NCBI GenBank assembly: GCA_030388825.1
Contig: CP128835.1
Coordinates: 3,590,001-3,654,000, forward strand
Length of the DNA stretch: 64,000 nucleotides
Origin: Rossellomorea sp. AcN35-11
GTDB taxonomy: Bacteria; Bacillota; Bacilli; Bacillales; Bacillaceae_B
Direction: 5' to 3'
Part shown: positions 9,402 to 17,432 of the stretch, one piece after another
Layout of the letters: the number at the start of each line of letters is the position of its first letter
Numbering within the stretch: the first letter of the stretch is position 1
Notes under the pieces: generated by a model
Told to the model about the DNA's origin: nothing
Database searches by the model: none
What the model saw: the letters and a program-made list of their open reading frames with translations, nothing else
Translations under genes and position numbers: made by a program

Positions 9402-9452
9402 AAAAGGCTCTCCTTATGATGTAGGACTACATTGTTAAGGCAGAGCCTTTTT
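9402..9452 (+). terminator. Rho-independent terminator
   Basis: AAAGGCTCT / AGAGCCTTT with further pairing inside (CCTTA...TAAGG, ATGTAG...CTACAT), followed by TTTTT, directly after the Tyr/Pro-rich gene. Confidence 0.85.
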
Positions 9453-9631
9453 GATCCTTACGAACGCCTTGTATGGATCTATACTCCACAGAACCGAATC
9501 AAATCAGTTAAGGGAAATAAAAGCTCACACACCATGAGACGATCTTTCACCAGTAAACTCCCCATGGTACCTTTCCAATTCCAGAAATAGGAGGTATAAT
9601 AGTGATAATACATTGGAAAGGAGCCAATATC

Positions 9632-10099
9632 TTGAGGAATACTAGTAAATCCACCCCTACTTCCACATCTGTAACCACCCTCTCTCAAGCTATTTTCACT
9701 GTGAATCGTCATGCGAAAACAGCAGGAAATCCAAAATACTTATATTCATTAAAAAAACGGGCTTTAATGAAAATGATCCGCGAAGGAAAAGCAAAGAAAG
9801 TCGGACTTCACTTTTCCAATAACCCCAGGAACAGTCAACAGCAGTCTGATGTATTAATTGATTGCGGAGAGTATACTTTTCATATCCCGCCAACTAAAGA
9901 AGACTTCAAAGAGCTGCCTCACCTTGGGTCACTTGATCAATCGTTAAGGAATCCTAAATGTAAAATGGGTCTTCAACAGGCGAAGGGGATTTTAGAACAA
10001 TATACAGGAATGTCCGATCGAAATGAACAGACTCGGAAGCCAGGAAAAAACGGTTACGAAAAACCTGTATTCAAAAAGTTGGGAGACAGCTTCTTTTAA
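9632..10099 (+). CDS. ykyB: YkyB-family protein
   Basis: About 155 residues with the YkyB core 'LSQAIFTVNRHAKTA', 'LYSLKKRALMKMI', 'QQQSDVLIDCGEYTFHIPP' and the tail 'KPVFKKLGDSFF'. The function is unknown in B. subtilis, where it also neighbours cheV. I choose the TTG at 9632 because AAAGGAG lies 8 nt upstream; the in-frame GTG at 9602 has no ribosome site. Confidence 0.85.
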   Translation: MRNTSKSTPTSTSVTTLSQAIFTVNRHAKTAGNPKYLYSLKKRALMKMIREGKAKKVGLHFSNNPRNSQQQSDVLIDCGEYTFHIPPTKEDFKELPHLGSLDQSLRNPKCKMGLQQAKGILEQYTGMSDRNEQTRKPGKNGYEKPVFKKLGDSFF

Positions 10100-10140
10100 T
10101 ACTCTAAGATTTTAGCAGATTAACGCATATATGCTCTAAA

Positions 10141-10168
10141 GGGTTCAGACAAAAGTCTGAACCCTTTT
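10141..10168. terminator. Bidirectional terminator
   Basis: Perfect 10-bp stem GGGTTCAGAC / GTCTGAACCC with loop AAAA, then TTTT; AAA precedes it. It lies between convergent ykyB and cheV. Confidence 0.9.
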
Positions 10169-10180
10169 CTTTATCCTTCA

Positions 10181-11102
10181 CTATAATATATGCTGGTCTA
10201 TTTTTAGGATCAAATCAGCAATCTCAGGTTTACTGATTTGATCTTCCGCCCCAACCATTTCTCCTTTATGTTTTAAATCATTTGTTATCAGTGAAGAGAA
10301 AATAATAACAGGCAGTTGATTGAGTTCTGGATGACTTTTGATTCTTTTTGTCAGGTGATGTCCATCCATCTGAGGCATTTCAATATCTGTTATGACAAGC
10401 TGAACAGATTCTTTAATATCTCCGGTTTCCTTCACAAGCGACTCGAGATAATGAAATGCATCTGCTCCATTTTCAAAAAAACTCCACCTCTTCATACCCC
10501 GCTTCACGCAGCGTATCACTCAACAGTTTACGGAGCAGGGGAGAATCTTCGGCGGCTACAATTCTCTTATTCCTTCGTTGCCTTGTTCCTAACTTCTTTA
10601 CTTGTTCCACTCGAATTCCTGTTTCAGGATTGATTTCGAGCATAATGCTTTCAAAATCCAATAACAGAATCATCGACTCGTCTCTTTTGATGACGCCAAT
10701 GATCCCTGAATGGACTCCTGAATACAATTCAGAAGGCTTCTCAATTTGATTCCAAGAAATCCGGTGAATCCTAGTAACATTATGTACATGAAAAATAACC
10801 TTCTGTTGATTAAACTCAGCAACGATATATTTGGATGATGGGATTTCCTCCTCTTTCACACCGAGCACCCTTGCCATATCGATGACTGGCAGTACCTCAC
10901 CCCTCAACTGTATGAGTCCCTTGACATGATGATGGGAATGGGGGATCGGAATAACAGGTCTTGGTTCAATAATTTCTTTCACTTTAATCACGTTTATACC
11001 AAATTTATTGTTTTGAACTTCAAATTCAACAATTTCAAGTTCGTTGGTTCCACTTTCAAGAAGAATAGAGTTTGATTGATTCAATTGTATTCGTCCTTCC
11101 AT
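10181..11102 (-). CDS. cheV: Chemotaxis coupling protein CheV (CheW + receiver), apparent frameshift
   Basis: About 306 residues after removing one T from the T7 run at 10475-10481. The N-terminal CheW domain ('ELEIVEFEVQNNKFGINV', 'LIQLRGEVLPVIDMARVLG') is followed by a receiver domain with acidic pocket 'VAAEDSPLLRKLL', phospho-Asp in 'LVITDIEMPQMDG' and Lys in 'QISKPEIADL'. Length matches B. subtilis CheV (303 aa), which couples chemoreceptors to CheA and aids adaptation. ATG 11102 lacks a close ribosome site; the TTG at 11084 with GGAAGG 10 nt upstream is an alternative start. Unbroken, this is a normal CheV. Confidence 0.85.
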
Positions 11103-11167
11103 ACAAATTCGTTGAATTGCCTTCTCCTTATATATCGAACATTTGTGGGAGTTGTTTATACACCACC

Positions 11168-11205
11168 TAAAAAAAGTCGGCATTCCTGTTATCCAGAAAG
11201 CCGAC
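11168..11205 (-). terminator. Terminator after ykuV
   Basis: GTCGGC / GCCGAC stem followed by a run of seven T on the minus strand, right after the ykuV stop. Confidence 0.75.
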
Positions 11206-11214
11206 ACTTTATCC

Positions 11215-11661
11215 TTACTCTTCTATTTTAAGAATACGATTCAATTTTTTTCTGAGCATGTTCATGCCACTTCCCCCAGCTTGGAAGTGACGAAGATTGC
11301 CTTCTTCATCAAACACATAATAAGCAGGAACATATTTATTTTCGAAAGCGTCCGTTAATATATGTTCACTATCAACATAAGTAGGCTGGGAGATATCGTG
11401 CCCCAGGGCCATTTGCTCGATCACACTCATGTTCAGATCGTCTTCTGAACGTGGCATATGTACGGATACTACATTGAGAATATCTTCATACTCATCCCTG
11501 ATTTCATTAATTTCAGGCATTGCCTCTTTACATAAATGACAGCTCACTGACCAGAAATGTATGAGTGTAGGCTTCTCCCCTATTAGCTCATCTCTTGTCA
11601 CTTCTTCATTCAACCAGGCAGTAGCACCTGATAACTCAGGCATTGGTTCTCTTAACTTCAT
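11215..11661 (-). CDS. ykuV: Thiol-disulfide oxidoreductase YkuV (TlpA/ResA-like)
   Basis: 148 residues, the same length as B. subtilis YkuV. Thioredoxin fold with the redox motif CHLC at residues 41-44 ('HFWSVSCHLCKEAMPEI') and cis-Pro loop 'KYVPAYYVFDEEG'. No signal peptide or membrane anchor, so cytosolic, unlike ResA. Family enzymes reduce protein disulfides; a role in redox homeostasis is likely. GGAGG lies 7 nt before the ATG. It is a single gene closed by a terminator. Confidence 0.87.
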   Translation of the reverse strand: MKLREPMPELSGATAWLNEEVTRDELIGEKPTLIHFWSVSCHLCKEAMPEINEIRDEYEDILNVVSVHMPRSEDDLNMSVIEQMALGHDISQPTYVDSEHILTDAFENKYVPAYYVFDEEGNLRHFQAGGSGMNMLRKKLNRILKIEE

Positions 11662-11805
11662 TATGATTCCTCCAAAATAGTATAAATTATTTATTTATAA
11701 TTATTATTATATAATACACATTATATTAACTAATTCCTTCCCCGTCAATAGAAAGACTTATATAAAGTGTATCCCTATCCATACTAAGGGGAGGAGGTGT
11801 TGAAA

Positions 11806-12006
11806 ATGACTGATCGTAGGAACATTGAAAGCCGGGACCTGCCAGATTTTGATGAAATAAGTGACCACATCCTTCCCGCCCAGAACAATCTACCCACTAT
11901 TGCCATTGGCAAGAATGCTGAAGGAAAAGATGAGCCTGATGAACTCTCTTACATTGAAGGTCAAAGGAGAATCCATCAGGAACACCGTGAAAACTCTCAA
12001 AAGTAA
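11806..12006 (+). CDS. Small acidic hypothetical protein (66 aa)
   Basis: 66 residues from ATG 11806, which has GGAGG 8 nt upstream; a GTG at 11797 is too close. The protein is hydrophilic and charged ('RNIESRDLPDFDEISDHI', 'IEGQRRIHQEHRE') with no membrane segment or known motif. A strong terminator follows directly. Family not recognised. Confidence 0.62.
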   Translation: MTDRRNIESRDLPDFDEISDHILPAQNNLPTIAIGKNAEGKDEPDELSYIEGQRRIHQEHRENSQK

Positions 12007-12007
12007 G

Positions 12008-12048
12008 AAAAAAAGCGATTGAAAGGAATCCCTTCAATCGCTTTTCTC
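12008..12048. terminator. Strong bidirectional terminator
   Basis: AAAGCGATTGAAAGG / CCTTCAATCGCTTT with a 4-nt loop, A run before and T run after, between the 66-aa gene and queE, which converge. Confidence 0.92.
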
Positions 12049-12771
12049 TTAGACTCCACGTTTGTTTCCCCATACCAGGGTATGGAGCTGAGGGAGCACG
12101 CGAACATGATTTAATTCTTCTTTCTCACAAACCTTGTCAATGAGCGCTTCGTAATCCAATAATAAATTTGACACCAATTTCTGTGTATCCCCTTCTGAAA
12201 CAGAGGGATTACCGGTCTGGATATAGAATGGCACGTCAGGGTACCGATTATGAACTTTAGAAGCGTAATCAAGATCTGTATCGTCAAAAACAACAACTTT
12301 CAGGCTGAACTGTGACCCATTTTCAATTAAACGATGAACAATCAAGTCCAACTTCTCAAAATCAGTCTCCATTTTTGAACTAGGAGGCTTTGGAGAAAGA
12401 GTCAGGTCATCTATGTCATAGAACCAATCCTGCCATCTGCTTCCTTGTGTCTCTAATGCAGAGGCTATGCCGTTCTCCTTCAAGATCTGGATAAACTCCT
12501 TCAGATGGGCTAATAGAGCAGGATTACCACCAGAGATTGTGACATGAGAAAACTTATCTCCGCCTGCCTCTTTTAGTTTTTTCCATACTTCTTCAGCCGT
12601 CATCAGTTGAATGTCTTCTTTTGCAGAACCGTCCCATGTAAATGCAGAATCACACCAGGCACAGCTATAGTCACAACCTGCAGTGCGGACAAACATCGTC
12701 TTTTGACCTATTACCATCCCTTCCCCTTGGATGGTCGGCCCAAACACTTCTAATACAGGGATTCTCCTCAT
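12049..12771 (-). CDS. queE: 7-carboxy-7-deazaguanine synthase QueE
   Basis: 240 residues, radical-SAM enzyme. It turns 6-carboxy-tetrahydropterin into 7-carboxy-7-deazaguanine, the ring-contraction step of queuosine precursor synthesis. The cluster motif C-x3-C-x2-C is seen in 'CDYSCAWCDSAF' near residue 33, with the SAM glycine motif 'VTISGGNPALL'. It is last in queC-queD-queE; its start overlaps queD by 4 nt. Transcription is controlled by the preQ1 riboswitch before queC. Confidence 0.95.
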   Translation of the reverse strand: MRRIPVLEVFGPTIQGEGMVIGQKTMFVRTAGCDYSCAWCDSAFTWDGSAKEDIQLMTAEEVWKKLKEAGGDKFSHVTISGGNPALLAHLKEFIQILKENGIASALETQGSRWQDWFYDIDDLTLSPKPPSSKMETDFEKLDLIVHRLIENGSQFSLKVVVFDDTDLDYASKVHNRYPDVPFYIQTGNPSVSEGDTQKLVSNLLLDYEALIDKVCEKEELNHVRVLPQLHTLVWGNKRGV

Positions 12772-13202
12772 GATCGTTTCCCCTTTGGTCTGTAAATAAC
12801 GTAACTAGTCGGTGTTTCTCTTAAAAACACTTGGAGACATTGAGGTCGATGGGGAAGAGTATCCAAATGGGCCTGTATGATTTCCCACATCACTTTAGCC
12901 ACAACTTCAGTAGTCGGAAATCCTTTTCCTTTTTCAGCAGAAAACCATTCGTCATCGTTGATGACCTTATGATCAAAGCGTTTATGAATCAGCTTTTTTA
13001 TGTGCTGGAAATTAATCAGAAAACCGGAATCATCCAGCTGATCCCCTCCGATTGTAATATTCGCAAAGTACGTATGACCATGGACCTGCTGGCAGCTTCC
13101 TGCATCCTCATGGGGGATATAGTGGGCGGCTGCAAAATGCATATCTTTATTCAATTCAAATTCATATGGATGATCAGGGGACGGGTAAATTTGTTGGATC
13201 AT
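12768..13202 (-). CDS. queD: 6-carboxy-5,6,7,8-tetrahydropterin synthase QueD
   Basis: 144 residues of the PTPS fold. Zinc-binding His lie in '[10 protein letters not shown]' and '[10 protein letters not shown]', the catalytic Cys in 'GSCQQVHGH', and a conserved Glu/Asp-His set further on ('RFDHKVIND'). It makes 6-carboxy-tetrahydropterin from dihydroneopterin triphosphate. It overlaps queC and queE by 4 nt on each side, a tightly coupled operon. Confidence 0.95.
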   Translation of the reverse strand: MIQQIYPSPDHPYEFELNKDMHFAAAHYIPHEDAGSCQQVHGHTYFANITIGGDQLDDSGFLINFQHIKKLIHKRFDHKVINDDEWFSAEKGKGFPTTEVVAKVMWEIIQAHLDTLPHRPQCLQVFLRETPTSYVIYRPKGKRS

Positions 13203-13864
13203 TTTCCCTCAACCCCTTGTTTTTTATTCATATACTCATTCAGCCCTCTTTGTCTAAGTTCACAGGCAGGACATTCACCACAGCCACTGCCTTTCATACC
13301 ATTATAGCAAGTGAGGGTATTTTCCTGAATATACCGGAATGCGCCCAGATTATCTGCCATTTCCCACGTTTCAGCTTTATTGATCCACATAAGTGGTGTA
13401 TGGATGACAAACTGATCATCCATGGATAGATTAAGGGTCACATTCAGGGATTTCACAAATATATCCCGACAATCAGGATAGCCGCTAAAATCCGTTTCAC
13501 AAACACCTGTTACAATATGTTTGGCTCCTATTTGCTTCGCCAAAATGCCAGCAAATGAGAGAAATAACAAATTTCTTCCCGGAACAAACGTAGACGGCAG
13601 TTCACCATCCTGCTGTGTAATCTCTTCATCCACCCTTGTTAAAGCACTGGGTGCCAGTTGATTTAATAAACTCATATCTAATACATGGTGAGGCACATTC
13701 AGATCATGTGCAATCTCTTCTGCACAGTCCAACTCTGCAGCATGTCTCTGACCATAGTTAAATGTCACTGCTTCTACTTCTTTAAAGTGTTGCTTTGCCC
13801 AAAATAAACACGTTGTACTATCTTGACCTCCGCTAAAAACGACTAACGCTTTCTCTGTGTTCAT
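13199..13864 (-). CDS. queC: 7-cyano-7-deazaguanine (preQ0) synthase QueC
   Basis: 221 residues. ATP-PP-loop '[15 protein letters not shown]' at residues 8-22 and a C-terminal zinc-cysteine cluster ('[16 protein letters not shown]'). It converts 7-carboxy-7-deazaguanine to preQ0 with ATP and ammonia. It is first gene of queCDE, with AAAGGAG 6-8 nt before the ATG. The usual partner queF (preQ0 to preQ1), adjacent in B. subtilis, is not in this window. Confidence 0.95.
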   Translation of the reverse strand: MNTEKALVVFSGGQDSTTCLFWAKQHFKEVEAVTFNYGQRHAAELDCAEEIAHDLNVPHHVLDMSLLNQLAPSALTRVDEEITQQDGELPSTFVPGRNLLFLSFAGILAKQIGAKHIVTGVCETDFSGYPDCRDIFVKSLNVTLNLSMDDQFVIHTPLMWINKAETWEMADNLGAFRYIQENTLTCYNGMKGSGCGECPACELRQRGLNEYMNKKQGVEGK

Positions 13865-13963
13865 AAATGGTTCTCCTTTCTTTACTAAAGGCAGGACTCT
13901 GCCTTGAAATGAAGAAAGAGATTCTCTGTTTCCCTATAACATTGGCTTTAAAATCGCCATCAA

Positions 13964-13993
13964 CAAAAAATAACGACACCTAAGGATGCCGTT
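13964..13993 (-). terminator. preQ1-controlled terminator of queCDE
   Basis: AACGGCA / TGTCGTT stem with loop TCCTTAGG followed by TATTTTTT. The loop CCTTAG can instead pair with CTAAGG at the end of the aptamer, giving an antiterminator. This is the expected transcription-attenuation arrangement. Confidence 0.85.
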
Positions 13994-13995
13994 TT

Positions 13996-14031
13996 CCTTA
14001 GTTTTTTATAGAGGGTTGTGCTAGAACCTCT
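13996..14031 (-). promoter_or_regulatory. preQ1-I riboswitch aptamer
   Basis: Read on the minus strand, AGAGG-TTCTAGC-..-CCTCT-ATAAAAAACTAA matches the class I preQ1 consensus: a P1 hairpin (AGAGG/CCTCT), the C-rich loop, and the A-rich tail that forms the pseudoknot. It sits about 130 nt before queC with an attenuator terminator just downstream, so excess preQ1 should shut off queCDE. Confidence 0.93.
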
Positions 14032-14151
14032 CGGGACTTATGTTTTAAGCCCCAATTCTTCTTCTTTAGTCCTTACCCAATATAACGTGTTTCCTGAAAA
14101 AAATCTACCGTTTACAGGAATTTCATCTGACTTCACTGCTTTTTCCAGAGT

Positions 14152-15147
14152 TTATTTTAAACGAAGGAGCCTTTTCCGCTTTCTCTTCTTCTTCGAACCG
14201 AACTTTAACCAACCGATCTTTACAAAGAAACCAAACATGATCATGGCTATGACCCCCATAACTCCGAGAACAATAAAGTATCCGCTTCGCTCATCAAGTT
14301 CCGGCATATATACAAAATTCATCCCGTATAAACCTGCAATAAACGTCAATGGCATAAAGATCGTTGTAATGACGGTTAACGTCATCATGATATTGTTCAT
14401 CTTGTCTGAGTTAATGGACAAATAATTATCCCTGATATCTGATGAAAATTCACGATAGGATTCCAGCATCTCAACAAGTTTGATTAAATGGTCGTACACA
14501 TCATTGAAATAAAGCTTCTCTTCTTTCAATGCATTCAATCTTCCGGAATTGCTGATACGATATAATAAGTCCCTCATGGGGACCAGGGTTCTCCTTAATT
14601 TTGACATATCATGACGTATATCGAATAATTCTTCCATCAGATCAATGTCAGCTTCATCATTCGTATTATCCTCAATCGTATTCAGCCTGTCTTCAATCCC
14701 ATAAACAAGAGGGAAATAATCATCCACCAGCCGGTCGACAATCTTATGCATCACTTTAAAAGGACTCAGCCTTTCTCCTTCAGACCGAACTTCCTCCCAT
14801 ACATTGTGCAGTTCCCTGACCGGTTCCTTATGAAAGGTTACGATAAAGTTGGAGTTCACAAACATATTCACTTCCTGTGAATCCAACGTCTTCCCATTAA
14901 TTGCATGAAGAAGGACAAATATGTACCCATCATAAAAATCAAGTTTAGCCCGTTGGCTGAAGTCGTCCAGGCAGTCTTCTATAGCAAGGGGGTGGAATTG
15001 AAAATACTGTTTAAGCAGCCGTATATCCTTGTTGGTCGGCTCTGAAAAATCAACCCAGTACCATTTAACATTCTTTTCTTTTATTCTCGATAGAGGAACA
15101 TTATGCTCAATGCCCCCATTTTCCATGATTATGCTCGTATGAATCAT
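14152..15147 (-). CDS. corA: CorA-family magnesium/cobalt transporter
   Basis: A long cytosolic alpha/beta and helical part is followed by two C-terminal membrane helices with the hallmark GMN in 'IAGLYGMNFVYMPE'. The end is rich in Lys/Arg ('FGSKKKRKRKRLL'), as in CorA. I choose ATG 15147 (MIHTSII..., 331 aa) because GGGGAG lies 6 nt upstream; frames open from 15207 or 15189 are less well placed. CorA pentamers pass Mg2+ (or Co2+) down the gradient. No M-box is seen upstream. Confidence 0.88.
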   Translation of the reverse strand: MIHTSIIMENGGIEHNVPLSRIKEKNVKWYWVDFSEPTNKDIRLLKQYFQFHPLAIEDCLDDFSQRAKLDFYDGYIFVLLHAINGKTLDSQEVNMFVNSNFIVTFHKEPVRELHNVWEEVRSEGERLSPFKVMHKIVDRLVDDYFPLVYGIEDRLNTIEDNTNDEADIDLMEELFDIRHDMSKLRRTLVPMRDLLYRISNSGRLNALKEEKLYFNDVYDHLIKLVEMLESYREFSSDIRDNYLSINSDKMNNIMMTLTVITTIFMPLTFIAGLYGMNFVYMPELDERSGYFIVLGVMGVIAMIMFGFFVKIGWLKFGSKKKRKRKRLLRLK

Positions 15148-15283
15148 CTGGCTCTCCCCAACATACATTTTTTCGTTTCTTAAATCCATTCCCTTATACC
15201 TTTCCATTCAAACAACATTGGACTACGTAAAAGCGAGAATTAATGGTAAAATATGAATCATCTTATTAAAGTAGGTGTACATA

Positions 15284-16435
15284 TTGGAACAATATTTAAA
15301 TCCCCGGGTGAAGGACATTCAAATCTCTGGTATCAGGAAATTTTTTAATATGGTGGCAGAGATAGATGACATCATCTCCCTGACGATCGGTCAGCCTGAC
15401 TTCCCCACCCCCCAGCACATTAAAGACGCAGGAAAAAGGGCCATCGATGAAGATTTCACTTCCTATACCCACAATGCAGGTTTTATAGGTTTACGTGAAG
15501 CGGCTGCATCATATGTGGAGGATAAATATACTATCCATTATAACCCTGTCAATGAGGTCATAGTCACCAATGGTGCTTCCCAGGCCATAGACGTGATCCT
15601 TCGTACCATATTAACTGAAGGTGATGACTGCCTGCTTCCTGGGCCCGTATATCCCGGCTATGAACCGATCATCAAATTATGCGGTGCCAACCCCGTCCAT
15701 ATCGACATCACACAAAATGGCTTTAAGATGGATGCAGCCCTTATCAAAAAGAATTTGACTCCTGCTACGAAATGCGTCATTCTTCCTTATCCGTCCAATC
15801 CAACAGGCGTCAGCTTATCCAAAGGAGAACTGGAAGAAATTGCAGATTTACTCAGAAGCCGTAACATATTTGTGCTCGCAGATGAAATCTATAGCGAACT
15901 TACTTTTGATGACTCCCATTCTTCCATAGCGCAATTCTTGAGGGAACAAACCATTGTCGTAAACGGATTATCGAAGTCACATAGTATGACCGGGTGGAGA
16001 ATAGGTTTGATTTTCGCTCCAAAATCGATTTCACAGCATCTTCTCAAAGTTCATCAGTATAATGTGTCATGTGCCTCATCCATCTCACAGAAAGCAGCTT
16101 ATGAAGCTCTTACAGTTGGAAAAGACGATGCATTAAGGATGAAGCAACAATATAAAGAACGAAGGGACTATGTTTACAACAGGTTAATCGAGATGGGATT
16201 TGAAGGAGTGGTAAAACCGCACGGTGCCTTCTACTTTTTTGTCAAAATTCCAGATGGGCTGCTCATGAGTTCATTTGATTTCTCTCTGGCTCTCGCTAAA
16301 GAAAACAAAGTGGCTGTCGTTCCCGGTGATGCATTTTCCAAATTAGGGGAAGGTTATTTTCGTCTATCCTACGCATGCTCAATGGATCAACTGAGGAAGG
16401 GACTCGACCGTCTTCAATCCTTCATTCAAAGATGA
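15284..16435 (+). CDS. patA: Class-I aminotransferase PatA (N-acetyl-LL-diaminopimelate aminotransferase type)
   Basis: 383 residues, PLP fold-type I. PLP Lys in 'VVNGLSKSHSMTGWRIGL', substrate motif 'LTIGQPDFPTP', 'LPYPSNPTGV', and the terminal 'GEGYFRLSYACSMDQL'. Very close in pattern to B. subtilis PatA, which serves lysine/diaminopimelate synthesis. A TTG at 15284 gives the family start (MEQYLNPRV) and has AGGTG 6 nt upstream; the GTG at 15275 lies inside that ribosome site. The stop codon lies inside a long terminator stem. Confidence 0.88.
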   Translation: MEQYLNPRVKDIQISGIRKFFNMVAEIDDIISLTIGQPDFPTPQHIKDAGKRAIDEDFTSYTHNAGFIGLREAAASYVEDKYTIHYNPVNEVIVTNGASQAIDVILRTILTEGDDCLLPGPVYPGYEPIIKLCGANPVHIDITQNGFKMDAALIKKNLTPATKCVILPYPSNPTGVSLSKGELEEIADLLRSRNIFVLADEIYSELTFDDSHSSIAQFLREQTIVVNGLSKSHSMTGWRIGLIFAPKSISQHLLKVHQYNVSCASSISQKAAYEALTVGKDDALRMKQQYKERRDYVYNRLIEMGFEGVVKPHGAFYFFVKIPDGLLMSSFDFSLALAKENKVAVVPGDAFSKLGEGYFRLSYACSMDQLRKGLDRLQSFIQR

Positions 16436-16491
16436 TCAAAATAAAGGGAGGGACCTTGTTCGACAAGGTCCCTCCCTTTATTTTGATCATC
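16431..16491. terminator. Exceptionally long perfect hairpin terminator with 29-bp arms
   Basis: Bases 16431-16459 are the exact reverse complement of 16463-16491, with a 3-nt loop. Internal T and A runs flank a GGGAGGGACC/GGTCCCTCCC core. The patA stop (16433-16435) and the stop of the opposite small gene (16487-16489) both lie inside the stem, so it terminates both convergent genes. Confidence 0.9.
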
Positions 16492-16663
16492 CCTTATATT
16501 CTCCGTTATTTTTGGGTGCTTTTTCTTTTTTTGCTTTGTCATGATGAATTTTATTGGTTGCGGCACTTCCTATTTCGTGTGCGAATTCAGAGTTGATTTT
16601 GGAAGAATCGAATCCTTTCTTATTTTTCTGTTGAGGATCGTTCTTCTTTGTCCGTTTAGCCAT
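16487..16663 (-). CDS. Small Lys-rich protein (58 aa), possibly spore-associated
   Basis: 58 residues from ATG 16663, with GGGGG about 10 nt upstream. The protein is very hydrophilic: MAKRTKKNDPQQKNKK, then 'SSKINSEFAHEIGSA', ending 'KKEKAPKNNGEYKG'. The 'SEFAHE' stretch recalls the 'TEFASE' repeats of gamma-type small acid-soluble spore proteins, but there is only one and the call is not firm. Its end is shared with the patA terminator. Confidence 0.6.
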   Translation of the reverse strand: MAKRTKKNDPQQKNKKGFDSSKINSEFAHEIGSAATNKIHHDKAKKEKAPKNNGEYKG

Positions 16664-16775
16664 TTTGATTTTACCCCCTGTCGATTATCTCGCTTTCCCT
16701 ATATGGGAACAGCACAGGTTTATTATTCACTTCGTTCATTTTCACTATACAGTTATTTGAGAGCCGATTATACGA

Positions 16776-16810
16776 CAAAAAAAAGAACTAACCCAGAGAA
16801 CTGAGTTAGT
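16776..16810 (-). terminator. Orphan terminator on the minus strand
   Basis: ACTAACCCAG / CTGAGTTAGT (one wobble) with a 4-nt loop and eight T residues following on the minus strand. No coding sequence ends here: nothing with a ribosome site and start reads into it from the right. Confidence 0.6.
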
Positions 16811-16934
16811 CAAAGAAAAAAAGGAAAAGGGGGTGTTAGTGAGAAATTAATCTCCAATTTCATGCTTAGTTATAGAATACCCGCTTTACAGAATGATAAA
16901 CTCTCCTTTGAAAAAAAGTTCACTTTTATTCAAA

Positions 16935-17338
16935 AGCTCTTATCGTAAGCATTGTGGCTCTTCAAAGGAAGAACGTTGAAGGTGATTTCTCCTGCATGCT
17001 GCTCGCTTTCTGCTCCCATCAACTTTCTCAGCATTGTACCCTTAAGAGATATCATCTAAACCAGAATGATAGCAACCTAAAGCTGAGTAGAGATTCTTCT
17101 TCCTTTCAGTACATTTTTTCTCATTGCATTGGTTTTTTCCTCGTCTTTATTCTGTCACTATAGTCCTATTAAAGATGGTGGTACAGAAGGATGGGAATGC
17201 CGAGACCCCGTTGGGCTAAGCTTAGGAGGCTCGGCCGAACACTAGGTGAAAGGGGGGGCAGTTCCCCTCATCATCCACATATTCTTTAGAGCAGAGCCCT
17301 GCATTATGTAAAAAAGCAACAATCCATGTGAAAAGAGC
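16935..17338. repeat. Dispersed repeat copy 1 (404 bp, inverted ends)
   Basis: Starts GCTCTTATCGTAAGCATTG and ends CATGTGAAAAGAGC, similar ends in inverted orientation. Inside, near the left end, a TTGA(A/T)..TGATTT block and a later CAACTTTCTCAGCAT block form the core inverted repeat shared with copies at 20.5, 26.2 and 58.4 kb. The right half holds a hairpin GCCGAG (17199-17204) / CTCGGC (17230-17235) and the shared GCAGTTCCCCT. No credible ORF. It fills most of the gap between the 58-aa gene and ykwB. MITE-like or structured RNA; related palindromic repeats are common in Bacillaceae genomes. Confidence 0.75.
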
Positions 17339-17370
17339 GTTACCATAAGAAAGTTATTTTAGAAAAACAC

Positions 17371-17399
17371 TTTAAAAAAGCGCTTTCATGACGTATAAT
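17371..17399 (+). promoter_or_regulatory. Putative SigA promoter of ykwB with overlapping cre-like site
   Basis: TATAAT at 17394-17399 with a weak -35 (TTTAAA, 17371-17376) at 17 bp spacing. AAAAAAGCGCTTTCA between them is close to the CcpA cre consensus (TGAAAGCGCTTTNA on the minus strand). It suggests catabolite control, but is unproven. Confidence 0.4.
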
Positions 17400-17432
17400 A
17401 AACAAGTAAATTCTGAGAAGCGAGGTTCTGAC

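Noticed and set aside
9479-9712. 77-aa ORF antisense to the ykyB start region
   Set aside because: Overlaps ykyB, has no ribosome site and no recognisable features.
10181-11102. Programmed ribosomal frameshifting in cheV at a T7 run
   Set aside because: CheV is not known to use frameshifting, and the same kind of break occurs in ten unrelated genes, so an error is simpler.
15148-15283. Search for a Mg2+ (M-box) riboswitch between corA and patA
   Set aside because: The gap is too short and has none of the conserved M-box blocks.
16954-17163. 69-aa ORF within repeat copy 1
   Set aside because: Lies wholly in the repeat, has no ribosome site and its translation is not kept in the other copies.
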